NCBI RefSeq assembly: GCF_009905725.1
Contig: NZ_JAAAKV010000004.1
Location: 248,001 to 312,000 of the forward strand
Direction: 5' to 3'
Length of the DNA stretch: 64,000 nucleotides
Source: Emticicia sp. CRIBPO
GTDB lineage: Bacteria; Bacteroidota; Bacteroidia; Cytophagales; Spirosomataceae
Shown: positions 1-8,419 of the stretch, in pieces
Position numbering within the stretch: position 1 is the stretch's first letter
How the letters are laid out: each line of letters opens with the position of its first letter
Notes under the pieces: model-generated
Told to the model about the DNA's origin: nothing
The model's input: only the letters and a program-made list of their open reading frames with translations
The model's database searches: none
Made by a program: the position numbers and the translations under genes

Positions 1-1557
1 GACCGCGGACGGTTAAAATGTTATGTGTTTGATATTCTTTACTTTAACGGGTTTGATCTTACACCTCTGAACGTCCTGCAAAGGAAAAAGATACTGGAGG
101 CCTTGCTTCCTGCATCAGAAGAAATCATCTACTCCCCGCATGCGGTCGGAGAAGGTACCAAGGCTCTCGAAGACGTCATAAAACAAGGCGGCGAAGGATT
201 GATCGCCAAAAAAATAGCTTCCGGCTACCATCCCGGCACCCGCAGTAAAGACTGGCTGAAGATCAAGATCAACCAGGAACAGGAAATGGTCATCGGCGGG
301 TATACCGAGCCGCAGGGTTCAAGAACAGGCTTCGGAGCCCTGCTGCTGGGCTATTATGAAGACGGCAAACTGTTCTACTCCGGTAAAGTCGGGACGGGTT
401 TTAACGAAACATGGCTCAGGGATTTTCATGAGCAGCTGAAATCTATGGAAATAAAGACCAGGCCTTTTGAAAACAAACCGGCAGAGCGTTTTGTCCATTG
501 GGTAAAGCCGGAACTCGTAGCCCAGGTAAAACACAGCGGCTGGACAGAGGGCGGTTCCCTCCGTCACCCGGTGTTTGTGGCCCTCCGCACCGATAAAAAA
601 CCGGAAGAAGTGATCAGGGAAAAAGCTACAGGTAAATCAGAAAATACAGCAAACATGGAAACGACCAATATAGAAAATAAGAAAGGGGTGGAACTGAACT
701 TCACCAACACGGAAAAACTGTTCTGGCCAGAAGAAAAAATAACCAAGGGGGATGTGATAGCCTATTATGAAAAAATGGCGGAATACCTCCTTCCTTTTGT
801 GGTGGACAGGCCGCAGTCGCTACGCCGCAACCCGGACGGCATCAAAAATGAGGGTTTTTTCCAGAAGAATGTGGAGGGGGCAGTGCCGGACTGGATAGAG
901 ACCAAATCACTCAGATCAAAATCCACAGGCGAAACTATTGAATACCTTTTGTGTCAGGATAAAGAGACGCTGTTATTTATGGCCAACTGGGGCTGTATAG
1001 AGATCAACCCCTGGAGCAGCCGGGTGGGAAAGATCAACAATCCCGATTACATCATTTTTGACCTCGATCCCAACGGGGCGGACATCAAAGACCTGGTAAA
1101 AACCGCTAAAAAGGTCAAAGAAATACTGGACCAGCTGGGCATCACGGGTTATCTGAAAACTTCAGGGGGCAAAGGCCTGCACATTTTTATCCCGGTATTG
1201 CCCAAATATACCTATGACGAAACCCGTTCCGTTTCACACATGATCAGCGAGGCGGTCCACCAGGCCTTGCCGGATATCACCAGCCTGGAACGGAGCCCTT
1301 CCAAAAGAAAGGGGAAGATTTACCTTGATTTTTTGCAGAACGGCAAAGGAAAAACCATGGCCTGTGCATATTCACTGCGGCCGAGAGAAGGAGCTACAGC
1401 CAGCACACCCCTGGCATGGGACGAACTGACCGATCAGCTGAATGTCAAAGACTTTAACATCAGAACCCTGCCCGGAAGAGTGAAAGCAAAAGGTGATATC
1501 TGGAAGAATTTTTTCGGTGATGCAATGGACCTCAAAGACATCCTCCAAAGGAAATAA
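1..1557 (+). CDS. ligD: ATP-dependent DNA ligase LigD, ligase + polymerase domains (5' truncated by window edge)
   Basis: The reading frame is open from base 1, so the gene begins before the window; the first possible start codon inside it (GTG at 25) is not the real start. The first ~210 residues are the C-terminal half of an ATP-dependent ligase: motif IV EGLIAKK near residue 65, motif V DWLKIK near 85, then an OB-fold ending in HPVFVALR. After a low-complexity linker (~210-230) a LigD_pol (archaeo-eukaryotic primase-type) domain follows, with the metal-binding FDLDP near 350, SGGKGLH near 385 and LDFLQN near 440. LigD normally works with Ku in bacterial non-homologous end joining. No Ku gene is visible here; it may lie to the left. 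Whether an N-terminal phosphoesterase domain exists cannot be seen. Family assignment is firm. Confidence 0.93.
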   Translation, partial: DRGRLKCYVFDILYFNGFDLTPLNVLQRKKILEALLPASEEIIYSPHAVGEGTKALEDVIKQGGEGLIAKKIASGYHPGTRSKDWLKIKINQEQEMVIGGYTEPQGSRTGFGALLLGYYEDGKLFYSGKVGTGFNETWLRDFHEQLKSMEIKTRPFENKPAERFVHWVKPELVAQVKHSGWTEGGSLRHPVFVALRTDKKPEEVIREKATGKSENTANMETTNIENKKGVELNFTNTEKLFWPEEKITKGDVIAYYEKMAEYLLPFVVDRPQSLRRNPDGIKNEGFFQKNVEGAVPDWIETKSLRSKSTGETIEYLLCQDKETLLFMANWGCIEINPWSSRVGKINNPDYIIFDLDPNGADIKDLVKTAKKVKEILDQLGITGYLKTSGGKGLHIFIPVLPKYTYDETRSVSHMISEAVHQALPDITSLERSPSKRKGKIYLDFLQNGKGKTMACAYSLRPREGATASTPLAWDELTDQLNVKDFNIRTLPGRVKAKGDIWKNFFGDAMDLKDILQRK

Positions 1558-1561
1558 GGCT

Positions 1562-2053
1562 TTACTCCTGAGCGTCTTCGAAGTAATTGTTCAGTGAAAT
1601 CCCGATATGTCTGACAGTCTTGATGATGATGTCTTCCGGGGAGCCGTCGAAAAAGAGTCTTTCAGCAAAAATCGTTTCCTTACCGTCTTTCAGGGCATGC
1701 ACAAACATGGTCCCGACAGGTTTCTCCTTCGTTTCGCTGCCACCCGGGGTGGTCAGCCCGGTGATGCCGATGTGGACGTTGGCCGGTATCAGTCGGGACA
1801 GTCCTATGGTGATAGCTTCTGTCACTTGCCGGGATTCGGGCGTGTGCTCTTCAATCAGGTCATGGGATACACCCAGTACATCTTTTTTTAGACAGGCATC
1901 GTAACAGACCAAGCCCCCTTTGAGGAACTGTCCCGCGTCCGGTACGGTGGAGAATTCAAACACGGCCCTTCCGGCTGTGGCACTTTCGGCAAAAGCCAGG
2001 GTTATTTCTTTTCTGATCAATAGTAAACCTGCGGATTGAACTTCATTAATCAT
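1562..2053 (-). CDS. CinA C-terminal domain protein, PncC-like nicotinamide-nucleotide amidohydrolase
   Basis: A stand-alone 163-residue CinA_C domain. The family deamidates nicotinamide mononucleotide to nicotinate mononucleotide in NAD salvage. The fold signatures are present: AES at residues ~21-23 carrying the presumed catalytic serine, a GGLVCYD segment with the conserved Tyr, a Lys five residues further on, GITGLTTPGG in place of the usual GIAGPDGG, and EKPVGT. The usual AESCTGG reads AESATAG, so the cysteine and one glycine are missing, while Ser, Tyr and Lys are kept. There is no N-terminal CinA domain. It converges with ligD, the two stops lying 4 bases apart. Activity on NMN is inferred from the family and the altered motif leaves some doubt. 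Confidence 0.8.
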   Translation of the reverse strand: MINEVQSAGLLLIRKEITLAFAESATAGRAVFEFSTVPDAGQFLKGGLVCYDACLKKDVLGVSHDLIEEHTPESRQVTEAITIGLSRLIPANVHIGITGLTTPGGSETKEKPVGTMFVHALKDGKETIFAERLFFDGSPEDIIIKTVRHIGISLNNYFEDAQE

Positions 2054-2087
2054 GGCGGTGGTATTTAAGTTTGTTTATGGTAAGCAT

Positions 2088-2108
2088 AAAAAACCATTCC
2101 GCAGGAAT
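2088..2108 (-). terminator. possible short intrinsic terminator after the TolB-like gene
   Basis: On the minus strand ATTCC-TGC-GGAAT is followed by GG and six T. It sits just after the stop of the 2133-3077 gene and before the CinA_C start. The stem is only 5 bp, so this is a weak call. Confidence 0.3.
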
Positions 2109-2132
2109 ACCCGCATGCCTCTCCGGAAGTGA

Positions 2133-3077
2133 TTATTTTACAACAAAAACCGGGGCCTGCTGGTATTTATGTACGCCCGTAGTCAGCTGTTTAACCACCT
2201 TGGTTTTCCAGTTCATCAGCATGATCTCATAATGGCTCTGGTCTTTGTCAGTGGCGTCAAAGGCAAGCCACTGACCATCGGGACTCCAGTCGTGCCAGCC
2301 TTCAGAGACTTTATTGGTGGCCAGTTTCCACTGTTTTTTCCCGTCCGGAGTGACAGCATAAATGTTATGCATACCGTCCAGCATCGAAATGTAAGAGATA
2401 AATTTGCCGGACGGATGCCATCGGGGCGATCCCGCCTTATACCCGTTTTCGTTCTCTTCATTTCCCTTTTGGGGGTAAGTCGTCACTTGCCTGAGTTGGG
2501 TGCCGTCAGGGTTCATCAGGTATATTTCTTCGTTCTGAGTCCGGTCTCTCCGGTTTTTGCGGTAAGAGAGAGCAATCTGTTTTCCGTCAGGTGAAAACGA
2601 CGGGTCCACATACATGGCTGCCGTATCGCTGGTGATCTGGCGGTAAGCCCCCGTTTCGGTATTGATAAAGAACAGCTGATATCGGAGGGTTCTGCCTTTT
2701 CTGCCCGAAACCACCGCCTCTTTACCCTGGTTTCTGAAACTCATCCAGCTGTCTTCCAGCTGCAGATCAGATACCTTTTGAGGGTTTTTGCCTTTAAAGT
2801 CTGTTTTGTAGAGGAAAAAACAACGGTAACAGGTGTCACGGTCGCTGATGAAATACAGGTCTTTCTGATAGGCCTTGTAGGTCCAGGCCACGTCTTTATG
2901 AGCGGATACATTCCGGACATTATGCCCGTCCATATCCATCGAAAAAACTTCATAGTTACTTTTTCCGGCACTGTCTTTAACAGCCACATTGTAGGCAATG
3001 GCGAAAGCCGGCTGGTTTTGTCCCGTCGCAGTCAGAGACCAGGCGGACAACACTATGGAAGTAATGAGTGATTTCAT
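2133..3077 (-). CDS. TolB-like WD40/PD40 beta-propeller protein, exported
   Basis: 314 residues with an N-terminal signal peptide (hydrophobic stretch to about residue 19, TGQ cleavage region). The body carries PD40/WD40-like beta-propeller blades: FSPDGKQIALSY near residue 165, HPSGKFISYIS near 222 and SPDGQWLAFD near 267, plus LMNPDG and AVTPDGK inter-strand turns. Such proteins are periplasmic or surface binding propellers; in Bacteroidota they often accompany secreted peptidases or act as sensors. No catalytic residues are recognisable, so the function is unknown. Its 5' flank holds the 21-bp repeat array (3211-3588), about 130 bp upstream of the start, which could influence its expression. 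Confidence 0.75.
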   Translation of the reverse strand: MKSLITSIVLSAWSLTATGQNQPAFAIAYNVAVKDSAGKSNYEVFSMDMDGHNVRNVSAHKDVAWTYKAYQKDLYFISDRDTCYRCFFLYKTDFKGKNPQKVSDLQLEDSWMSFRNQGKEAVVSGRKGRTLRYQLFFINTETGAYRQITSDTAAMYVDPSFSPDGKQIALSYRKNRRDRTQNEEIYLMNPDGTQLRQVTTYPQKGNEENENGYKAGSPRWHPSGKFISYISMLDGMHNIYAVTPDGKKQWKLATNKVSEGWHDWSPDGQWLAFDATDKDQSHYEIMLMNWKTKVVKQLTTGVHKYQQAPVFVVK

Positions 3078-3204
3078 ATAAGGGTATTTTAATGACCAGG
3101 TTTTTTAGGGAATAACTGAGCGAATATACACATTAAACAGATTTTGAGATATCTTCATGCCGGGCTTTTTCAGCTAAAGAATGCTTTCGGTCCCGGTTTT
3201 ACAG

Positions 3205-3590
3205 AGCGACGTAAAGTTACGTTGGAGCGGTGTAAAGTTACGTTGGAGCGACGCAAAGTTACGTTGGAGCGGCGTAAAGTTACGTTGGAGTGATGTAAAG
3301 TTACGTTGGAGCAGTGTAAAGTTACGTTGGAGCGACGCAAAGTTACGTTGGAGCGATGTAAAGTTACGTTGGAGCGATGTAAAGTTACGTTGGAGCGGCG
3401 TAAAGTTACGTTGGAGCGGCGTAAAGTTACGTTGGAGCGGCGTAAAGTTACGTTGGAGCGATGTAAAGTTACGTTGGAGCGGCGTAAAGTTACGTTGGAG
3501 CGACGCAAAGTTACGTTGGAGCGATGTAAAGTTACGTTGGAGCAGTGTAAAGTTACGTTGGAGCGACGCAAAGTTACGTTGGAGCGGTGT
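3205..3590. repeat. tandem array: 18 copies of a 21-bp direct repeat
   Basis: Eighteen full units lie at 3211-3588 (unit n starts at 3211+21(n-1)) with a partial copy in front (3205-3210). Each unit has an almost invariant 16-nt core, AAAGTTACGTTGGAGC, joined by a 5-nt variable linker of the form [GA][GAT][CT]G[TC]. As 21 is divisible by three and the unit lacks stops in several frames, long open frames run through it on both strands (for example SNVTLRR repeats leftward, VKLRWSG rightward). The substitutions are not silent in any of these frames, which argues against coding. The array lies between the M1 aminopeptidase stop and the TolB-like gene start. 21 bp is two helical turns, so all cores would face one side of the DNA. 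Confidence 0.95.
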
Positions 3591-3741
3591 TGAGGGGAGT
3601 ATAAACGGGAGTGTAAACAGAACTGTGTCAAATGGTCGTCCTGTGATGAAGTTTCCTCTCTGCAGCCTGTCCGGACGGGCTTGAAAGGCCGGGCGGACTT
3701 AAACAGGGAAGAGAGGCGTCTGACAAGCGGAACAAACGGAT

Positions 3742-5385
3742 TTAATAAATAGTCACTTTCTTAAAATAATACCCTTTCGGATCTATGACCGGCTGTGTTT
3801 TGCTGTTTATTCTGAAAGATTTCTGATCCTCTGTATTAACGGCAGTCTTTATTATTCCCTGGTCTGTGAGGATGTCCAGCGGCAGCGTCACAGGGCTGTT
3901 GAGCGTCTTCAGTTGGTAAGTCTCCGGACCGGTTTTATGAAGTTCAAAATCGAGTGTTTTGTTGGTCCTCAGGTAAAAATCAAACAAAGGACTGAGGTCT
4001 TTTCCTGAGGCATCACAGAAAAATTTCTGTACGTCTGCAGTCGTGAAAAAGCGGTCATACGGATACTTAAGGTCTGTAATGAACTTCCTGAGAGCCGGAA
4101 AAAACACGCTGTCGCCCATGACAAACCTCAAAGTATGCAGCAGAAACGCCCCTTTGTGGTAGATGTCGCCGTTGTACACCTGGGCCATGTTTAACCCTTC
4201 GCCCTGAACCACCGGTTTCTCATTGCGGATGGCCAGCTTAAAGCGGAGCATCAACGAATCATAAGCATTTTCACCCAGGGCTTCTTTGAAAAACAAGGCT
4301 TCTGCATAAGTCGCAAAGCCCTCCTGTATCCACATGTGTGCCCAGTCCTTATTCGTGATTTTGTTGGCCCACCATTCATGGGCAAATTCATGAAGCAGGT
4401 TGGCCGAATAGTCGACTCCGGGATACTGTTCATAGGTAAACCTGTCGCCGTAGGTGATCATGGTCTGGTGTTCCATGCCCGGGTTGGGTACCTGGGCTAT
4501 CCCGATTTTTTCTTTGACCCAGGGATATTCACCAAAATATTTTTCCATGATACGGGTATCCCGTTGCCTGATGTCGATGACTTTTTCTGCATGGGCAAGG
4601 TCTTCTGCCAGGACATAAAACTCAATGGGAACTGTATGGCCTTCAATGGTGGTGTAAGGACGCCTGACCACTTCATATTTGGCAATGTTAAACACAACGC
4701 AATAATTACTGATGGTATATTGGGTTTTCCAGTGCCAGGTCGATTTGTTTTTCAGGTCTTTTACGCTTTGTAAAAGCCCCGGCCCGGCTACCGAAAGTCC
4801 CTTCGGAATGGTGATAAACAGGTCGACACCCTCATTGGGCTCGTCGCTTGGGTGATCTTTGCAGGGGAAATACACTTTTCCTCCTTCCAGCTGGCAGTTA
4901 ATGACCACCCAGGGGTTGTTGCTTTTGTCTTTTGTCCAGGTAAAACCACCTTTCCAGGGTGGTCTTACGGCTACCGGGGGCTTACCGCCATAGCTGATTC
5001 TGATGACCTGTTTTCCTGCTTCGAAACGGTTTTTGCCGGTGATAAGAACAGAATCACCTTTCTGAACAAAAGATTGCTTTACCTTGCCGGCTTCAACCTG
5101 GCGGACCGTAAGAAAATGAACAAGGTCGAACAAAAGCGTATCGGTGGGCTGAGACAGATTCAGGTCAATTTCCACATACCCCTCGATGGCCTGTCCGGGA
5201 ATGTCCACGTCCAGCACAAGTGTATAATGACGGATATCCATGATGGCCTGCAAAGGCTTTAGTTTTCCTCCCGAACTCATGTAGCTGATGTCCCTGTTCT
5301 GGGCTTTTAATGGAGCTGAAACAGTCAGCAGGAATACCGTTATAAAAGAAAGTACAGCAGGTCTTATGTTTCGCATCGTTGACAT
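3742..5385 (-). CDS. M1 family metallo-aminopeptidase, exported
   Basis: 547 residues with an N-terminal signal sequence ending near LKAQN. The gluzincin signature is complete: HEFAH near residue 332, then 18 residues, then E (in WIQEGFATYAEAL). The exopeptidase motif GxMEN reads GMEH, so the last position is changed. The N-terminal ~200 residues form the saddle-like M1 beta domain. The length is shorter than PepN-type enzymes (about 870) because the C-terminal helical domain is missing, as in the compact secreted M1 peptidases common in Bacteroidota. Predicted to trim peptides in the periplasm or outside the cell. ATG at 5385 is used; an in-frame ATG three codons later (MRNIRP) would also fit the signal peptide. 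It appears to be a single-gene unit. Confidence 0.9.
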   Translation of the reverse strand: MSTMRNIRPAVLSFITVFLLTVSAPLKAQNRDISYMSSGGKLKPLQAIMDIRHYTLVLDVDIPGQAIEGYVEIDLNLSQPTDTLLFDLVHFLTVRQVEAGKVKQSFVQKGDSVLITGKNRFEAGKQVIRISYGGKPPVAVRPPWKGGFTWTKDKSNNPWVVINCQLEGGKVYFPCKDHPSDEPNEGVDLFITIPKGLSVAGPGLLQSVKDLKNKSTWHWKTQYTISNYCVVFNIAKYEVVRRPYTTIEGHTVPIEFYVLAEDLAHAEKVIDIRQRDTRIMEKYFGEYPWVKEKIGIAQVPNPGMEHQTMITYGDRFTYEQYPGVDYSANLLHEFAHEWWANKITNKDWAHMWIQEGFATYAEALFFKEALGENAYDSLMLRFKLAIRNEKPVVQGEGLNMAQVYNGDIYHKGAFLLHTLRFVMGDSVFFPALRKFITDLKYPYDRFFTTADVQKFFCDASGKDLSPLFDFYLRTNKTLDFELHKTGPETYQLKTLNSPVTLPLDILTDQGIIKTAVNTEDQKSFRINSKTQPVIDPKGYYFKKVTIY

Positions 5386-5528
5386 TTGATAAAAGTATTT
5401 TCCGGCAGTTTTCAGGGGTAGGAAAAAACAAAGTTTCCTTTTAATAAAGATAGAAAATATCCTGTAAAATAGCTCTGCAAGTCAGTTATTTATCTCATGG
5501 CTGTGCCGGTTTCAAAGTATCTGGGGCT

Positions 5529-6344
5529 TTATTTTAACGAGGTTCTGTTCAACAACGCAATACCCAGCCAGTAGGAAGGGGCCAAGGCAATAGCCGGAAC
5601 CATGAACGGGAAGTAAAATGCAGGTCCCCGGAGAAGGAACATCGTACAGAATCCCACTGAAACCACACAAAACAAAACCAGTATCGCTGTGACCCATCTG
5701 CTAAAGACAGATTGGTTGTACAGGATGATGCCCGTCCATCCGGCTACGACGTAAAGCAGTATCCTTCCGGTGGCCCTCCAGGTATCATGGAAATCATAAT
5801 TGGGAAAGAAATCGGCGGCATTTTTCCCGCTGCTGACCCAGGCCGTCAGTTTTGAGCTGAAACTGAAAGAGTCATAATAATCCCAGAGTGAAATAAAGAA
5901 TGTGATCGCCAGCGGGATAAAAATCATTTTCCCCGCAAGGCTGAGTTTCGGCTGAAATGGCTTCAGAGATGTGATAACCCCGGCGGAAAACACGAATACA
6001 GCGATGATCAGCATGATATACCTGAACTTCTCTTCGCCGGTGGCCTGGAGCAGGTTTTCTCCTTCTTTGGGTGGTCCCATGTGCAGTGGCACCATCACCA
6101 GTATTCCCAGGATAAACAAGGACCAGGCAGGGATCAGCAGATTTTCCTGTGTCACCGGTGTATTTTTGAAGTTGATAAATACAGCCAGCAGTAAACAGAA
6201 AACAGCAATAAATCCGCAGGTCAGCAGATAGGATGAGAAATCATTGTAACCGACTTCGGTGCCTGAAATAATCTCGGGGAGAGGGGAGAACGGGACCAAA
6301 ATTAAAATGATATTGACTAAAACGAGGGCAATTTTTTTGATCAT
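5529..6344 (-). CDS. multi-spanning membrane protein, unknown function (paralogue of the gene at 11195-12045)
   Basis: 271 residues with about seven hydrophobic segments and a short polar central loop (SSGKNAADFFPNYDFHDT) between segments 4 and 5. It aligns end to end with the frameshifted gene at 11195-12045: both share an NTPV stretch near residue 65, FRYI near 105, the GKNA-DF loop and a closing YW-G-ALL-R segment. No known motif is recognised. It precedes, in the same direction, no obvious partner; the TPR protein gene (6438-8123) lies upstream at 93 bp and could be co-transcribed with it. Function unknown. Confidence 0.7.
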   Translation of the reverse strand: MIKKIALVLVNIILILVPFSPLPEIISGTEVGYNDFSSYLLTCGFIAVFCLLLAVFINFKNTPVTQENLLIPAWSLFILGILVMVPLHMGPPKEGENLLQATGEEKFRYIMLIIAVFVFSAGVITSLKPFQPKLSLAGKMIFIPLAITFFISLWDYYDSFSFSSKLTAWVSSGKNAADFFPNYDFHDTWRATGRILLYVVAGWTGIILYNQSVFSRWVTAILVLFCVVSVGFCTMFLLRGPAFYFPFMVPAIALAPSYWLGIALLNRTSLK

Positions 6345-6437
6345 AGTTCCTGATGTTTATATAGTAGACACACAAATCTTCTGTCATTGCAGAAAAGCAA
6401 TGTTGTTTAAGAATAAAGAAAAAGAGTTCATACGGAC

Positions 6438-8123
6438 TTAAAGCGGATAAATTCCTTTGTCTCCGTATTGGGCTGTTTTTTTCAGGCGATCGGCGTATTC
6501 TCTGGTTTTGGCCGCATCACCTTTTTGTTTGTACACCTTATAAAGCCCCCATAAAGCCGGTGCTCCGTTGGGAAATCTTTTGAGGAGTTCTTCATAGGCA
6601 GTGATCGCTTTATCGTATTTTCCGGCTTTCAGATGCACATTGCCCAGGCTCACGAGTATTGGTTTAGGATAATAGGGAGGCTCACCGTAGCCCAGCTCAC
6701 CTTCTTTTTTCTTTGCGGCTTCGAGCAGGGTTATCGCTTCGTCATATTTGTTTTCAAGGCTTTTGATCAATCCCTGGAGTTCGAGAGAGGCTATATTCAG
6801 GATATTCACACCAAACTTCGGAATGGCTTTGCCGGGTTTTTCCTGGTTGGCATTTCTCCACATATAAGCATCCAGGGCATCTGCATATCTTTTGGCAGCT
6901 TCGGTCTGGTTTTTAACGGCCTCATTCATACCAAGTGCAAAAAGGTTCAGGGCTTCTTTGTAAGCCATATTGCCCTGGCCGAATGCAGAATCCGGATCCG
7001 TGATGAGCGAAAGGCGTCTGGCGGCTTTTTCGTAGTACCCGAAGGCCAGCTCCATATTGACCGGAGCCATAATGCCCTGCCCGAAAAAATTACCCTCAAA
7101 CACTTTCTTACGTGATTTGTCCACCGGCATTTTCGCCAGCTTTTCAGCATAACCCAAAGCGGTGGAATAACGCCCGTCCTGGGCACAGTTAGCCAGCAGA
7201 TAATGGATGTTGTGGATGTAGTTCCAGGTGTCTACCTCCTGGATGCCGTTGGTTTTCATGTAAGCGGAGTCAACTTTGACGGAAGCTGTAAAGGCATCGT
7301 ACGCTTTTTTGTAGTCACCTATGCGGTTATAAATATGGCCGGGCATATGCACCATGTGGCCTGAGGCCGGGGCCAGTTCAGCCAGCCTTTCTGAGCTGTG
7401 AATGGCCTTTTCCGGACAACAGTTTTCCATGAGGTGTATCCAGTAATGGTGTGCTGCGGCGTTGTCAGGATGAGTTTTAAGGAGATTGGAGGCAATGAAT
7501 TCAGCATAAATCTGGCCCTCATTCGGATGGCCTTCCAGGTCGTAACCTGACATGTTGTTAACCACCAGGAAAAGCTGGGCTTCAATGTCTTCGGGGTATT
7601 TATGGATAATGATTTCGAGTTTTTTGAGGTATTCCTTGTAGCCTGTTTCTTTTAGAGAATCGGCCAGCAGTATGCCTTCGGCATATAATTTTTCATGTTC
7701 TGTGGCGGAGGCCTTAAGGGCTTTCAGTTTTTTGACCGCCAGTTCTTTATCTTTCCGGAACGCCTCATCCTTCATAAATAAAGTGGTACTCAATACACCC
7801 CACCAGGGCATGATCGCTGTGGAATCGAGACGGGTGGCCTCTTTGAAGGAACGGTAGCCTTCAAAATCCCAGAAACAATGTACCAGGGCCACACCCTGGC
7901 TGAAGAATTTCTGAGCAGAATCAGACTTGGTTGTGATTTTCAGACCGGAAGTGCCCACGCCCGACATCAGTTTTGGCCTTGGCAGGTTATGAAGATAGAC
8001 GGTTTCCTTGCGGCTTTCCTGGATGTGCTGTGCATGTGAAGTCGCATGGGTGCCTGCATGATCGTGCTGGGCCAGGACGACGTAACTGCAAAAAATGAGT
8101 AGAAAGGTAAAAATCTGTTTCAT
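6438..8123 (-). CDS. TPR-repeat protein, exported, with His-rich N-terminus
   Basis: 561 residues. A signal peptide (residues 1-18, ending LAQ) is followed by a histidine-rich stretch (HDHAGTHATSHAQH, ~20-33), then helical repeats through the protein. Clear TPR units are seen near residues 470-550 (AGKYDKAITAYEELLKRFP, NGAPALWGLYKVY). Motifs such as FWDFEGYRSF and AAHHYWIHLMENC belong to a family of ~550-600-residue secreted TPR proteins found widely in Bacteroidota and annotated only as TPR proteins. The histidines could bind metal, but that is inference. The gene is divergent from the TPR histidine kinase at 8420, sharing a 296-bp intergenic region with two clean dyads. Confidence 0.8.
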   Translation of the reverse strand: MKQIFTFLLIFCSYVVLAQHDHAGTHATSHAQHIQESRKETVYLHNLPRPKLMSGVGTSGLKITTKSDSAQKFFSQGVALVHCFWDFEGYRSFKEATRLDSTAIMPWWGVLSTTLFMKDEAFRKDKELAVKKLKALKASATEHEKLYAEGILLADSLKETGYKEYLKKLEIIIHKYPEDIEAQLFLVVNNMSGYDLEGHPNEGQIYAEFIASNLLKTHPDNAAAHHYWIHLMENCCPEKAIHSSERLAELAPASGHMVHMPGHIYNRIGDYKKAYDAFTASVKVDSAYMKTNGIQEVDTWNYIHNIHYLLANCAQDGRYSTALGYAEKLAKMPVDKSRKKVFEGNFFGQGIMAPVNMELAFGYYEKAARRLSLITDPDSAFGQGNMAYKEALNLFALGMNEAVKNQTEAAKRYADALDAYMWRNANQEKPGKAIPKFGVNILNIASLELQGLIKSLENKYDEAITLLEAAKKKEGELGYGEPPYYPKPILVSLGNVHLKAGKYDKAITAYEELLKRFPNGAPALWGLYKVYKQKGDAAKTREYADRLKKTAQYGDKGIYPL

Positions 8124-8305
8124 GTTAATAGTTCAGGCTTTAATGAGAAGTCAAAATTGAAAAGTATCATCAATGCTCTTTTCAATTTCTGACTTTAAAA
8201 TTTACGAAACAACCATTTGCGGAATGATTTATTTAGCGGTAAACCGGCTCATTCATACCCTGTTTTTTTTTCTTCAACAAAATTCGGTTAAAAAAAGCAC
8301 AGAAG

Positions 8306-8347
8306 AAATCACCTGATCCGGTGATTTTGCCTCACTGAATTCAGTGA
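8306..8347. promoter_or_regulatory. two tandem TCAC-N8-GTGA dyads (putative operators)
   Basis: Dyad 1 is AAATCACC-TGATCC-GGTGATTT (8306-8327). Dyad 2 is the perfect 16-bp palindrome TCACTGAATTCAGTGA (8332-8347). Both reduce to TCAC-N8-GTGA with centres 23 bp apart. A further outer repeat TTGCCT/AGGCAA (8327-8332, 8353-8358) brackets dyad 2. They lie between divergent genes, upstream of the predicted histidine-kinase promoter at 8364-8394, the usual place for an activator or for shared control of both genes. Confidence 0.55.
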
Positions 8348-8363
8348 TTTTAAGGCAAATTAC

Positions 8364-8394
8364 TTGATGGATAAGTATTCAGTATCTATATTTC
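8364..8394 (+). promoter_or_regulatory. candidate Bacteroidota promoter for the TPR histidine kinase
   Basis: TTG at 8364-8366, a 20-nt spacer, then TATATTTC at 8387-8394, close to the Bacteroidota -33 TTG / -7 TAnnTTTG pattern. The ATG follows 25 bp downstream at 8420. Confidence 0.4.
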
Positions 8395-8419
8395 GTAAGG
8401 TATCTTCAATAAACTAAGC

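Noticed and set aside
3205-3590. CRISPR array
   Set aside because: The spacers are only 5 nt and nearly identical, there is no leader, and no cas genes are present.
3170-3684. Long open frames on both strands giving SNVTLRR, KVTLERR and VKLRWSG heptad repeats
   Set aside because: They arise from a 21-bp repeat without stops. Substitutions are non-silent in each frame and the open frames on both strands compete; no family or start signal supports translation.
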